Source: an uncultured Phocaeicola sp.
Lineage (GTDB): Bacteria; Bacteroidota; Bacteroidia; Bacteroidales; Bacteroidaceae
Length of the DNA: 64,000 nt
Assembly (NCBI GenBank): GCA_944320135.1
Contig: CALUGI010000005.1
Location: forward strand, 1-64,000
Reading direction: 5' to 3'
Shown: positions 44,645 through 55,519 of the stretch, one piece after another
How the letters are laid out: each line of letters opens with the position of its first letter
How positions within the stretch are numbered: position 1 is the first letter of the stretch
Notes under the pieces: model-generated
Databases searched by the model: none
Seen by the model: only the letters and a program-made list of their open reading frames with translations
Told to the model about the DNA's origin: nothing
Translations under genes and position numbers: made by a program

Positions 44645-45168
44645 TGGCGGCATTGCCCGAACGCTACGGCGCAAGATTCGTTATGCGCAAGCCGCCGGTG
44701 TCCGAAGGGATGCTGCATATTGATTTGTGGCGTTTCAAGTCCATGAAAAGCGGCAAGATTTACCTTGTAGATGTGGAAGTTTATGAAAAACATATTTATG
44801 GCATAAAGTTCTATCTGAGGTCTCAAGCCCATCTGAAAAGCAGATACAGCTATCAGACAAACGATTTTGAGCCAAGGCGGATAGTATTGAGCTGCATTTA
44901 CGTGATGAAACATTATCATGATACGGATGAGCGTTCATCGTTTGCCTTTGTCGGGGCGAACAGCGAAGGGGAAAGCGTTGAATGCACCAAGCGTTTCCGC
45001 TTTTATCGGAGGATGATGAATACCTATTTCGGCCGCAAGACATTTGAACATCTTGTTGATGAAAAGAACAGCGCATATCTGATGTTAAGAAGATGCGAAG
45101 TTCAGAGAAACAACTTGTCTGTAAAAGAAGTCGAAGATTTCTTCAAACACATTTATATGCTGTCTTGA
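44644..45168 (+). CDS. Conserved-looking hypothetical protein, possibly frameshifted at its start
   Basis: The 174-aa protein has no signal peptide or membrane helix. Its centre (IYLVDVEVYEKHIYGIKFYLRS, then YSYQTNDFEPRRIVLSCIYVM) is built of beta-strands, followed by KRFRFYRRMMNTYFGRKTF and SSFAFVGANSEGE. I have the impression of a Bacteroidales family of unknown function with a similar FxFVG block, but I cannot name it. Translation starts inside the stop of the 44-aa ORF. GC and codon use are lower than in core genes. Confidence 0.6.
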   Translation: MAALPERYGARFVMRKPPVSEGMLHIDLWRFKSMKSGKIYLVDVEVYEKHIYGIKFYLRSQAHLKSRYSYQTNDFEPRRIVLSCIYVMKHYHDTDERSSFAFVGANSEGESVECTKRFRFYRRMMNTYFGRKTFEHLVDEKNSAYLMLRRCEVQRNNLSVKEVEDFFKHIYMLS

Positions 45169-45263
45169 TTGTAGGATTGCATTGCGAATCTACGGTGGCA
45201 ATCCTTGTATTTTCGTTTCATGCGTACAGTCCTGCAAGTCCGTATGCAAGTTGACTGGAGAAC

Positions 45264-45312
45264 TCCTCCGCCTTCCCCCGCCTCCGCCCTCCCGTTTCCG
45301 CCGGAGTGCGGC
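45264..45312. repeat. GC-rich intergenic repeat, copy B
   Basis: It matches 44165-44211 over about 45 bp (CCTCCGCCCTCCCGTTTCCG core). It continues into TTCCGGCGGAA and GCCTGCCGGCAGGC, the latter a perfect 14-bp palindrome. It lies in the leader region before the HPr-kinase-like gene. Confidence 0.6.
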
Positions 45313-45390
45313 GGGGTTCCGGCGGAAGCCTGCCGGCAGGCGTTGCAGCACATTTCCGGCCAAGCAATGCCGTCTTTCTGTTTTTTTGCG

Positions 45391-45398
45391 TATATTTG
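45391..45398 (+). promoter_or_regulatory. -7 box of the HPr-kinase-like/ABC/PqqD operon
   Basis: TATATTTG matches TAnnTTTG, 23 nt before the ATG at 45422. This supports 45422 as the start rather than the upstream-open frame from 45182. Confidence 0.65.
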
Positions 45399-45421
45399 TA
45401 CTTTGGCAAAACAAAACTATT

Positions 45422-46291
45422 ATGGAATATTTGCAGATAGCAGACTGGATAATGGGAGTCTCGTGCAGCCGCGAGCTTCTCGGACAGACCGCCAACTTCC
45501 GCCCGTTCCTTCTGGAAAACGGAGGCGGGGACAGGAAGCCCGATTGCGCGGTGATGCTGGGAGAAGCGGTGGACAGGCCGCAAGGAGAGCCTTCGCAGGT
45601 GGCGCGTCCCGACGGCAGGGAGATGCGCATCTGGAAGGAGGGCGACGAGGTGACGGCGGAGATTGAATATGCCGACTGCCTGTGCCGCCTCCGCGCCGGA
45701 GAGAGGTGGAAGCTCGTCCGGACGGACTTGGAAGAAACGGACAGGCACGCGATGAAGATGCTCAACGACGTGCTGATGCTGGCCTTCGCCTACAGTCTGG
45801 CCCACGGGCAGGGGGTGCTGATACATTCTTCGTGCGTGGGGCTGGACGACGGACGAGGGGCGGCTTTCATCGGCCGTTCCGGAATAGGGAAGAGCACGCA
45901 CTCGCGCCTGTGGCTCCGCCATGTGGAGGGAGCAAGGCTCATCAACGACGACCAGCCGGCGGTGCGGGCGTTCCCTGACGGGAAGGTCTGCATATACGGC
46001 ACCCCGTGGAGCGGGAAAACCCCTTGCTACCGCAACGACAAGGCGCAGCTGAAAGGCATCTTCTGCATGGAGCAGGCGAAGGAAAACGAGCTTGTCCGGC
46101 TGAGTCCGGTGGCCGCTTTCAGCGAACTGCTGAAGTCTGCTTCGCTGATGTACAGCGACTTGTCGAGCTACCGCAAGATTGTGCAGACGCTGGGGACGGT
46201 GGCGGGCAGCGTGCCCGTCTACCGGTTGAGGAACCGCCCCGAACAGGCGGCTGCGGAACTGAGTTACGGAGCGATAGGAGACGGCAGATGA
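45422..46291 (+). CDS. HPr-kinase-like P-loop protein
   Basis: The 289-aa protein has the P-loop of the HPr kinase/PEP carboxykinase fold in AAFIGRSGIGKSTHSRLWL (residues 148-166). An LINDDQPAV acid pair and a GTPWSGKTP loop follow. The N-terminal 130 residues are a separate alpha-beta domain. Homologues (often called serine kinase or HprK-related) appear in lasso and other peptide clusters, where some phosphorylate the precursor peptide. It is the first gene of the operon HprK-like–ABC exporter–PqqD, overlapping the exporter by 4 nt. No HPr protein gene is in the window, so a metabolic HPr role is unlikely. Confidence 0.85.
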   Translation: MEYLQIADWIMGVSCSRELLGQTANFRPFLLENGGGDRKPDCAVMLGEAVDRPQGEPSQVARPDGREMRIWKEGDEVTAEIEYADCLCRLRAGERWKLVRTDLEETDRHAMKMLNDVLMLAFAYSLAHGQGVLIHSSCVGLDDGRGAAFIGRSGIGKSTHSRLWLRHVEGARLINDDQPAVRAFPDGKVCIYGTPWSGKTPCYRNDKAQLKGIFCMEQAKENELVRLSPVAAFSELLKSASLMYSDLSSYRKIVQTLGTVAGSVPVYRLRNRPEQAAAELSYGAIGDGR

Positions 46292-47940
46292 CGGGAGTGT
46301 CGGACAGGAAGAAGGTGGTGCGTTGGCTGCATCGGATTGTCCGCCCCTACAGGATGCGGATTCTCTGGGGAGCTGCGGTCGATGTGGGAGGGATGGCGTG
46401 TTCGCTTGCGGCCATCTATCTGTCGAAACGTGCGATAGATGTAGCCACAGGCGCTGCGGAAGGTGGCCTCTGGCAGGCGGCGGGCGGCATGGTGGGCTGC
46501 ACCGTGCTCTCGATAGCTGCGGGGATGTGGGCCGGACGCGTCAGCGAGCAGGTGAGGATGCGCATGACCGTCGACCTGCAAATGCAGCTGAGCGACCGGC
46601 TGATGATGTCCACCTGGAAGGATTCGTCGCGCTGGCATACGGGGGACATCCTGGCGCGTTTGGGAACGGACGTGGGCGAAGTGGTGTCGATGCTGGTCTA
46701 TACAATCCCTTCCGTGGCGGTGACGTGCGTCAAACTTCTGGCCTCTTTCCTCTTTCTTTGCACGCTCGACGCGAGCCTTGCCTGGATATTGCTGCTCACC
46801 ACCCCGCTTCTGTTGCTGTCAAAGCTGTATTACAAGCGGATGCGTGCCCTGAGCAAAGCCTACAAAGAGGCGGGAAGCCGCATCTTTTCGCTGTTGCAGG
46901 AGAACATTTCTTCGCGCGTGCTTATCCGTTCGTTGGGCGCTTCGGCAGTGCGCAGACGCGCGCTTGCCGACAATCAGGCGGAGAGCCTCAGGTTGGGAAT
47001 GAAGCAGCTGAACTTGGGCGTGTACTCCAAAAGCATCTTGCAGTTCGTGTTCGGCGGGGGATATTTCACGGCTTTTTTGTGGGGACTTTACCGTTTGTCG
47101 GCCGGAGCCATTACGTTCGGGTCGATGATTGCCTTCGTGCAGTTGGTGGGGCGCGTGCAGGGGCCGGTGCTCCAGCTTATATCTTTCGTGCCGGGCCTGA
47201 TACGGGTGCGCGCGTCCATCGACCGTCTTGAGGAATTGGAGTCGTGCGAAACCTTCTCGCCTTCGGGGACGGAGGTTTGCCTGCGCCCCGATGCCGTAGA
47301 GTACCGGCAAGTGCATTTCGCATACGCGGCGACCGACTTGTATGAAGAAGGGCTTGACGAAACGTTCCGTCCCGGCGAGCCGGTGGCCGTGGTAGGCCCT
47401 ACGGGGGCGGGGAAGACGACGCTGGTACGCCTCTTGATGGGGCTTGTCCGCCCCACGGCGGGAGAAGTCCGCTTGCTGTCGGGAGGGCGTTCGTATGATG
47501 TCGCCGCGTTGTCGCGCAAGAACTTCGTGTATGTGCCGCAGGGAAACAGCCTGTTCAGCGGAACGATTCGGGAGAACTTGCTGCTTGCCGCCCCCGATGC
47601 GGACGAAATCCGGCTGGAGGAAGCGTTGCGGACGGCTTGCGCCGACTTCGTGCTCGGCTTGCCCGACGGGATGGACACCCGCATCGGAGAGTCGGGCTAC
47701 GGCCTGTCGGAAGGGCAGGCCCAGCGCGTAGCGGTGGCGCGCGCGCTGCTCCAGCCCGGAAAGCTCTGCATCTTCGACGAGGTGACCTCCGCATTAGATG
47801 CGGACACGGCCTCCCGTCTGGCAGACAACCTGCTTGAATGGGGGAAAGGCAAGATACAGGTGTTCGTCACTCACGACCGTATGCTGATGGAACGGTGCGG
47901 CAGGACAGTCCGCTTGGGCTGCCGGAAAGAGAAACTATAA
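46288..47940 (+). CDS. ABC exporter (fused permease and ATPase), peptide-export type
   Basis: The 550-aa half-transporter has six membrane segments (about residues 20-300) of the type I exporter fold, then an ATPase domain. The ATPase has Walker A VVGPTGAGKTTLVRL, Q-loop YVPQGNSLFSG, signature YGLSEGQAQRVAVARAL (LSEGQ instead of LSGGQ) and Walker B LCIFDEVTSALDADT with an FVTHDR H-loop. There is no C39 peptidase domain, so cleavage of any leader would need a separate protease. The frame is open from 46006; the ATGA overlap with the upstream gene fixes the start. Probable cargo is a modified or unmodified small peptide. Confidence 0.92.
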   Translation: MTGVSDRKKVVRWLHRIVRPYRMRILWGAAVDVGGMACSLAAIYLSKRAIDVATGAAEGGLWQAAGGMVGCTVLSIAAGMWAGRVSEQVRMRMTVDLQMQLSDRLMMSTWKDSSRWHTGDILARLGTDVGEVVSMLVYTIPSVAVTCVKLLASFLFLCTLDASLAWILLLTTPLLLLSKLYYKRMRALSKAYKEAGSRIFSLLQENISSRVLIRSLGASAVRRRALADNQAESLRLGMKQLNLGVYSKSILQFVFGGGYFTAFLWGLYRLSAGAITFGSMIAFVQLVGRVQGPVLQLISFVPGLIRVRASIDRLEELESCETFSPSGTEVCLRPDAVEYRQVHFAYAATDLYEEGLDETFRPGEPVAVVGPTGAGKTTLVRLLMGLVRPTAGEVRLLSGGRSYDVAALSRKNFVYVPQGNSLFSGTIRENLLLAAPDADEIRLEEALRTACADFVLGLPDGMDTRIGESGYGLSEGQAQRVAVARALLQPGKLCIFDEVTSALDADTASRLADNLLEWGKGKIQVFVTHDRMLMERCGRTVRLGCRKEKL

Positions 47941-47956
47941 CTTAAAAATACGCAAT

Positions 47957-48232
47957 ATGAAAGCAAGTTTGAAGTCCGGCTATTTCGTGCAGGAGATAGC
48001 CGGGGAAAAGATTCTGATGGGAGGCGGCACGGATGTCGACTTCTCGAAAATGATGGTGCTCAACGGCACTTCGGCATGGATTGTGGAGCTGCTTCAGGAA
48101 CAGCCGCTGACGGAAGAAGATGTGGCCCGGAAGCTGACCGAGCGGTTTGAGGTGGACTACGGGCAGGCGCTGGCCGACGTGCAGAGCCTGTTCCGCCGTC
48201 TGCTTGAGCTGGGCGTGGTGGCGGAAGAATGA
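47957..48232 (+). CDS. PqqD-family protein (RiPP recognition element)
   Basis: The 91-aa protein has the PqqD winged-helix fold: beta-hairpin start (SGYFVQEIAGEKILMGG), the LNGTSAWIVELLQEQPLTEEDVARKL block (helix 1-2), and YGQALADVQSLFRRLLELGVVAEE (helix 3). PqqD-like domains bind leader peptides and bring them to modifying enzymes. Here no radical SAM, cyclase or ATP-grasp gene is next to it. It is the last gene of the operon, 16 nt after the exporter, and a strong terminator follows. Confidence 0.9.
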   Translation: MKASLKSGYFVQEIAGEKILMGGGTDVDFSKMMVLNGTSAWIVELLQEQPLTEEDVARKLTERFEVDYGQALADVQSLFRRLLELGVVAEE

Positions 48233-48243
48233 CGGAAAAGCAG

Positions 48244-48291
48244 AAACGCAACGGGGGAGCGTCAGATTGCGGCGGCTCCCCCGTTGCGTTT
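48244..48291. terminator. Strong bidirectional terminator between PqqD and the valS locus
   Basis: AAACGCAACGGGGGAGC and GCTCCCCCGTTGCGTTT form a 17-bp perfect stem. On the minus strand it lies just beyond the stop of the native valS remnant, so it was presumably the original valS terminator. Confidence 0.85.
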
Positions 48292-48306
48292 TTATTTCTC
48301 CGCGCT

Positions 48307-48453
48307 TTATTTTTTCAGCGCGGCGATGCTTTCCTTGAGCGCGGCGATTTTCGTTTCAGCGTCGGCCTGCTTCTTGCGTTCCGTCTCGATGACGTTGGCG
48401 GGCGCCTTGCTGACGAACTTCTCGTTGCCGAGCTTTTTCAGCACGCTCTGGAG
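48307..48453 (-). pseudogene. Remnant of the native valS 3' end
   Basis: The minus strand has 48 codons and a stop. The reading [18 protein letters not shown] then [20 protein letters not shown] aligns residue for residue with the last 48 or so residues of the intact valS ([27 protein letters not shown]), but in GC-rich codons typical of this genome. There is no start. It abuts the AT-rich cargo gene within a few bases (48454-48458) and ends at the old terminator. It is what remains of the native C-terminus after the 3' part was replaced. Confidence 0.88.
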
Positions 48454-48458
48454 TTATA

Positions 48459-48830
48459 TTATACAATAGATAAGACTTCTTCAATAAGATCCCTTTTTTG
48501 GATTTCATCCTCACTGATAAGTGGTTCTGATTGTCTGTAATCAAAATGATGATGATAACTCCATAAATAAATATATTTTATTTCTACTCCAAAAGTTTTG
48601 GCGATTTCTTCTAATTTTATTCTTGCTTCGTCTCCATCTGATATACATCGAATATTTTTACTACGTTGATAGAAATGGAATGTTCTCTCTCCATCCTTTA
48701 TGTAATCGTCTATGAACCAAGGAGGTTCTGTACTTTTTGTACAAATGTAAGGTTCACGTGTTGTCTTTCCGAATCTTTTAGGATTTCCTACAATCCATGT
48801 AGTTGACCAATCTTGTTCGTCCCAACTCAT
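48459..48830 (-). CDS. AT-rich cargo gene of unknown function downstream of chimeric valS
   Basis: The 123-aa soluble protein starts MSWDEQDWSTTWIVGNPKR and is rich in charged and aromatic residues (YIYLWSYHHHFDYRQ). No signal peptide, membrane helix or known motif is seen. It begins 16 nt after the valS stop and ends within 6 bp of the native valS remnant. It came in with the foreign valS 3' end as one unit. It would be read from the valS promoter. A toxin, an immunity factor or a defence protein is possible; nothing in the sequence decides this. Confidence 0.7.
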   Translation of the reverse strand: MSWDEQDWSTTWIVGNPKRFGKTTREPYICTKSTEPPWFIDDYIKDGERTFHFYQRSKNIRCISDGDEARIKLEEIAKTFGVEIKYIYLWSYHHHFDYRQSEPLISEDEIQKRDLIEEVLSIV

Positions 48831-48846
48831 ATTCTATTATAAATTA

Positions 48847-51480
<2,634 letters not shown>

Positions 51481-51532
51481 TGTGTATTTGTTCTATTAAC
51501 TTGTTTGCGTAATCAGCCGCAAAATTAATAAT

Positions 51533-52339
51533 TTAATCGGAAACGGAGCGCCGTCGGGCAGGATTTTGCAGTTCGGCGTCCAACAGTTTGCGTGCGGCTT
51601 CCCTTCCTCCCTCGATGATGGCCTTGGCGTGGTGGAACTCCATCATGTCGAAACGCGACGCGGGAATGCTGACGAGCAGGTCGGGAGGGCAGTTGCGCAG
51701 TTCGTTGCGCGTGATTTCCTGCATCATCATCCGCGAAGATGCCGTGAGCACGTAGTAGGGGCTGAGGCGGGGGAGGGGCTTCGCTTCGCCGGGAGCGTTC
51801 ACGTCTGCGGCCACCACGATGTCGCCCTCCGTGCGGCGCACGTGGCGCAGGGGCAGCGGGTTGAGTATTCCTCCGTCCATCAGCGTGCGCCCTCCTTTCT
51901 TGAACGGGCGGAACACCATCGGGATGGAGATGGACGCGCGTATGGCGTCGAAAAGGCTGCCCGACTCGAACGCCACCTCGCATTCGTTCACGATGTCGGA
52001 GGCCAGCGCCGTGTAGGGGATGGGGAGCGACTCGATGCGGGTGTCGGGGATGATTTGCCTCAGCTCGCGGACAAACCGGTCGCCTTTCACCATTCCCTCG
52101 CGGTTGAGGCTCACGTCGGCCATGCGGAACAGCGTCTTCTTGTCCCAGCCGCACATCCACTCCTTGCATTCCTTCAGCTTTCCCGTGGCGTACATGGCTC
52201 CTATCATGGCCCCCATCGACGTGCCTGCGACGGAGGTGATTTCATACCCCCTTTCTATAAGTTCTTCGATGATTCCGATGTGGGCGATTCCTCTGGCTCC
52301 GCCCATAGAAAGCACTAAAGCTACTTTTTGTCTGTCCAT
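51533..52339 (-). CDS. Patatin-like phospholipase
   Basis: The 268-aa patatin-fold hydrolase has the oxyanion loop SMGGARGIAHIG, the nucleophile elbow GTSMG (Ser in AGTSMGAMIGA) and the catalytic Asp in LMDGGILNPLP. It has no outer-membrane barrel, so it is cytoplasmic, unlike the fused PlpD type. Expected activity is acyl-ester hydrolysis of phospholipids. The ORF opens much further upstream (52648), but a near-consensus -7 box (TATCTTTA, 52366-52373) makes MDRQKVALVLSMG at 52339 the best start. It is divergent from mazG. Confidence 0.88.
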   Translation of the reverse strand: MDRQKVALVLSMGGARGIAHIGIIEELIERGYEITSVAGTSMGAMIGAMYATGKLKECKEWMCGWDKKTLFRMADVSLNREGMVKGDRFVRELRQIIPDTRIESLPIPYTALASDIVNECEVAFESGSLFDAIRASISIPMVFRPFKKGGRTLMDGGILNPLPLRHVRRTEGDIVVAADVNAPGEAKPLPRLSPYYVLTASSRMMMQEITRNELRNCPPDLLVSIPASRFDMMEFHHAKAIIEGGREAARKLLDAELQNPARRRSVSD

Positions 52340-52365
52340 ATCCGGCGAATTTTGTTTTTGCGCGC

Positions 52366-52373
52366 TAAAGATA
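52366..52373 (-). promoter_or_regulatory. -7 box of the patatin gene
   Basis: TATCTTTA on the minus strand matches seven of eight consensus positions and lies 26 nt before the start codon. Confidence 0.5.
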
Positions 52374-52417
52374 TTCATTTTCGCCCGCAAAGGCAATGAT
52401 TTTCGCCCGAAAGTCTG

Positions 52418-52425
52418 TAGCTTTG
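52418..52425 (+). promoter_or_regulatory. -7 box of mazG
   Basis: TAGCTTTG matches TAnnTTTG exactly, 35 nt before the mazG ATG. Confidence 0.65.
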
Positions 52426-52460
52426 CAGGGGCAAAACAAAAATTGCCGGGCGTAAATTTT

Positions 52461-53252
52461 ATGGATATGAGTACGAGAGAAGAAAAATTGGAAGCCTTCG
52501 GCCGTCTGCTGGACGTGCTCGACGAGCTTCGGGTGAAGTGTCCGTGGGACCGCAAGCAGACCAACGAGAGCCTGCGCCCGAACACGATTGAAGAAGTGTA
52601 CGAACTTTGCGACGCGCTGATGAAGGACGACAAGAAGAACATCTGCAAGGAGCTGGGCGACGTGCTGCTCCACGTGGTGTTTTATGCGAAGATAGGCAGC
52701 GAAACGGGTGACTTCGACATCAAGGACGTGTGCGACAAACTGTGCGACAAGTTGATTTTCCGCCATCCGCACGTGTTCGGCGAGGTGAAGGCGGACACGG
52801 CCGAGAAAGTTTCCGAAAACTGGGAGCAAATCAAGCTGAAAGAAAAAGACGGCAACAGGTCGGTGCTGAGCGGGGTGCCTGCAGCTCTCCCGTCGCTCAT
52901 CAAGGCTTGCCGCATCCAGGACAAGGCCCGCAACGTGGGCTTCGACTGGGAAGAACGCGAGCAGGTGTGGGCGAAGGTGAAGGAGGAAATCGGCGAGTTC
53001 GAGGCCGAGGCGGGGCAGGCGGACAAGGAGAAGGCCGAAGCGGAGTTCGGCGACGTGATGTTCAGCCTCGTCAACGCCGCGCGGCTTTACAAGATCAATC
53101 CCGACAATGCGCTTGAGCGCACCAACCAGAAGTTCATCCGCCGCTTCAACTATTTGGAAGAACATACCATCAAGGAAGGAAAGAATCTGGCGGACATGTC
53201 GCTCGAAGAAATGGACGCCATCTGGAACGAGGCGAAAGAGAAGGGGCTGTGA
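52461..53252 (+). CDS. mazG: Nucleoside triphosphate pyrophosphohydrolase MazG
   Basis: MazG hydrolyses NTPs to NMP and pyrophosphate, limiting aberrant nucleotides and influencing (p)ppGpp. The 263-aa protein has two MazG domains. The first (CPWDRKQTNESLRPNTIEEVYEL, then ELGDVLLHVVF) has the four acidic Mg ligands (EEvyE and ELGD). The second (WAKVKEEIGEFEAE, then AEFGDVMFSLVNAARL) has its own pair. This two-domain form is the normal bacterial one. The start is the first ATG after the -7 box. Confidence 0.97.
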   Translation: MDMSTREEKLEAFGRLLDVLDELRVKCPWDRKQTNESLRPNTIEEVYELCDALMKDDKKNICKELGDVLLHVVFYAKIGSETGDFDIKDVCDKLCDKLIFRHPHVFGEVKADTAEKVSENWEQIKLKEKDGNRSVLSGVPAALPSLIKACRIQDKARNVGFDWEEREQVWAKVKEEIGEFEAEAGQADKEKAEAEFGDVMFSLVNAARLYKINPDNALERTNQKFIRRFNYLEEHTIKEGKNLADMSLEEMDAIWNEAKEKGL

Positions 53253-53273
53253 GCCGCTTCTCTTTTCTTTATT

Positions 53274-54383
53274 TTATGCCCGTTTCCTGTAGGTGGCGGC
53301 AGCCACGGCGCAGAGCAGGGCGGCGAAGCCGGACAGCGCCGCATATTGCGTCCAAAGGTCGCCTATGCCTGCCCCTTTCAGATAGACCGAGCGCATGATT
53401 TCGATGAAATAGCGCGGCGGAATGGCGTAAGTGATGCACTGCGCCCATCGGGGCATGGACGCGATGGGCGTGAACAGCCCGCCCATCAGCTGGAATATGA
53501 CGATGAAGGCGAACGTCATGAAGATGCTTTGCAGGAGGGTGGCCGAGCGGTTGGCGATGAACACGCCCAATCCCGACATGACGAGGCTGAACAGCACGGT
53601 CGCTATATAGATGTTCGCCACGTTCCCTTCCGGAGCCAGCCCGTAAACCGCCCATCCGATGAGCATTCCCACCGTCACGACGAGGATGCCTGCCGCCCAA
53701 TAAGGAATCAGTTTCGACAAGACGAACTCAAACCTTCCTACCGGAGTGACGTTCATCGCCTCGATGGTTCCCGTCTCCTTCTCGCTGACCAAGTTCAAGG
53801 TCGGCAGAAAGCCGCAGATGATGATGAGCAGCACCACCATAAGGGCCGGTATCATGTAGTTGCGGAAGTTGAGCGTCGGGTTGTAGAGGTTCAGCGTGTC
53901 CGGTCCGGGCAATGCCGGGCTTATGCCCTGTTCCGCCTGCCATCTCGACAGCGTACCGGCCATCGAGAGGGCGGCATACCGGGCGCCGAGCGTTCCTTTC
54001 GTCGCGTTCACTCCGTTGGCCTTCAAGTCTAAGCCGGGCTTTTCTCCGTTGGCCAGCTTCTTGAGGCAGTCTTTCGGGACGGTGACGATGGCGTCCGCCT
54101 CCCCGTTCTCTATCTGTCGGAGGGCTTCTTCGTAGCTGAAGTGGCAGCCTGTCACCGACAGGTATTCGGAAGCGTCCATATCCGCTATTATCCGCCGCGA
54201 GAGTTCCGTGCGGTCGTTGTCCACAACGGCCACGTTCACGTCTTTCACGTCGAGCGTAGCCACAAGGGGGATGACCAGCATCACCAGCACGGGCATGGCT
54301 ATTATCAGGCGCGGGATAATGGGGTTCCGCCGCATGAGCGACACTTCTTTGCGGAGCAGTATCTTCAATGTCGTCGCGTTCAT
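53274..54383 (-). CDS. ABC-2 type permease, last gene of the efflux operon
   Basis: The 369-aa protein has one N-terminal and about five C-terminal membrane segments with a large periplasmic domain between (about 50-180). The layout is that of ABC-2/YbhR-type permeases. The cytoplasmic ends and the VSEKETGTIEAMNVTPVGRFEFVLSKLIPY motif match the conserved SEREtGTlE motif of the family. It lies 3 nt after a second permease, and the two probably form a heterodimer with the two ATPases upstream. Likely exports hydrophobic drugs or lipids; substrate not evident. Confidence 0.92.
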   Translation of the reverse strand: MNATTLKILLRKEVSLMRRNPIIPRLIIAMPVLVMLVIPLVATLDVKDVNVAVVDNDRTELSRRIIADMDASEYLSVTGCHFSYEEALRQIENGEADAIVTVPKDCLKKLANGEKPGLDLKANGVNATKGTLGARYAALSMAGTLSRWQAEQGISPALPGPDTLNLYNPTLNFRNYMIPALMVVLLIIICGFLPTLNLVSEKETGTIEAMNVTPVGRFEFVLSKLIPYWAAGILVVTVGMLIGWAVYGLAPEGNVANIYIATVLFSLVMSGLGVFIANRSATLLQSIFMTFAFIVIFQLMGGLFTPIASMPRWAQCITYAIPPRYFIEIMRSVYLKGAGIGDLWTQYAALSGFAALLCAVAAATYRKRA

Positions 54384-54386
54384 GAT

Positions 54387-55454
54387 TTATCTTTTTTGGG
54401 CGTTAAACTTCTTTATGGCCAGAGCAAGGACGGCCAGCGTCATGCCCGAAAGCACCGCGACCTCTGTCAATACATACGTCACCGGCAGCTGCTGGACCAT
54501 CAGCACGCGCATGGCGGAAATGTACCAGCGCGCCGGGATGATGCACGAGAGCCATTGGAGCGGCAAAGGCATGTTCTCGACCGGGAATATCATGCCCGAC
54601 ATCAAGACCACCGGAAGCATGAACATCACGCCGGAAACGAGAAGTGCCGAAACCTGCGTGGAGGCGACCGCCGATATGAGCAGCCCCAACGCAAGCGCAA
54701 GCGCCACATACAGGATGCTTACCCAGACTACATGGACGACGCTTGCGGAGAAGGGAATCTCCAGCACGGTGTAGCTCAGCGTCAGCATCAGCGTCAGTAT
54801 GACGCACGACAGCAGGAAATAGGGCACCAGCTTGCCCAGAATAATCGTCCGGGGACGTACCGGCGACACGAGCAGCAGGTTCATCGTGCCCGACTCTTTC
54901 TCGCTGACGATGGAGACGGAAGTCATCATCGCGCAGATGAGGATGAAAATCATCCCCATGATGCCGGGAACGAAGTTGTACGCGCTTTTCAGCTGCGGGT
55001 TGTAGAGCGTGTCGGCGACGACTGCCGCAGCGGATTTGTCCGCCGCGTTTGCAGAACTGTTGGCGACGCCTTCTATGTAAGCTGCCGACGTTTGCGCCAT
55101 AGTGGTGTTGGAAGCGTCTGTGACAATCTGGAGCTTCAGCCTTCCGGCCTCGGTGCGGAACACCACGGCCGCGTCCGCTTTCCCTTTCCGCAAGAGGCTT
55201 TCCGCTTCGCGATAGGAGACGGTTCCTCCGAACGTGAAGTAGGGGTTGGCGCGGAAGCGGTCGGCAATCAGCCTCGTTTCGTCCGTATGGCGGTCTGTCA
55301 CGGCAACAACTCTCACGTTGTTGACCTCGGTGGATATGGCGAATCCGAACAGCAGCAGCAAAACGACGGGCATGACCAGCACGACTGTCACCGTGCGGAA
55401 GTCGCGCACGAGGTGCAGCACTTCTTTCTTGACGAGCGATTGGAATATTGACAT
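54387..55454 (-). CDS. ABC-2 type permease
   Basis: The 355-aa paralogue of the next gene has the same layout: N-terminal segment (TVVLVMPVVLLLLFGFAI), a periplasmic domain (about 40-160), then five segments, with VSEKESGTMNLLLVSPVRPRTIILGKLVPY between the first two. It matches YbhS-type permeases of YbhFSR efflux pumps. It starts 65 nt after the ATPase gene; that gap holds an AGAATTAAGAATGAAGAAT-type simple repeat. Confidence 0.92.
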   Translation of the reverse strand: MSIFQSLVKKEVLHLVRDFRTVTVVLVMPVVLLLLFGFAISTEVNNVRVVAVTDRHTDETRLIADRFRANPYFTFGGTVSYREAESLLRKGKADAAVVFRTEAGRLKLQIVTDASNTTMAQTSAAYIEGVANSSANAADKSAAAVVADTLYNPQLKSAYNFVPGIMGMIFILICAMMTSVSIVSEKESGTMNLLLVSPVRPRTIILGKLVPYFLLSCVILTLMLTLSYTVLEIPFSASVVHVVWVSILYVALALALGLLISAVASTQVSALLVSGVMFMLPVVLMSGMIFPVENMPLPLQWLSCIIPARWYISAMRVLMVQQLPVTYVLTEVAVLSGMTLAVLALAIKKFNAQKR

Positions 55455-55519
55455 GGCTTTTGAATTTAGAGTGAAGAATTAAGAATGAAGAATGCCGTGC
55501 GGCGTATGGCGTTTGTCCT

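Noticed and set aside
55455..55519. AGAATTAAGAATGAAGAAT simple repeat between ATPase and permease genes
   Set aside because: A short AT-rich direct repeat without wider structure; not enough to call an element or a hidden gene.
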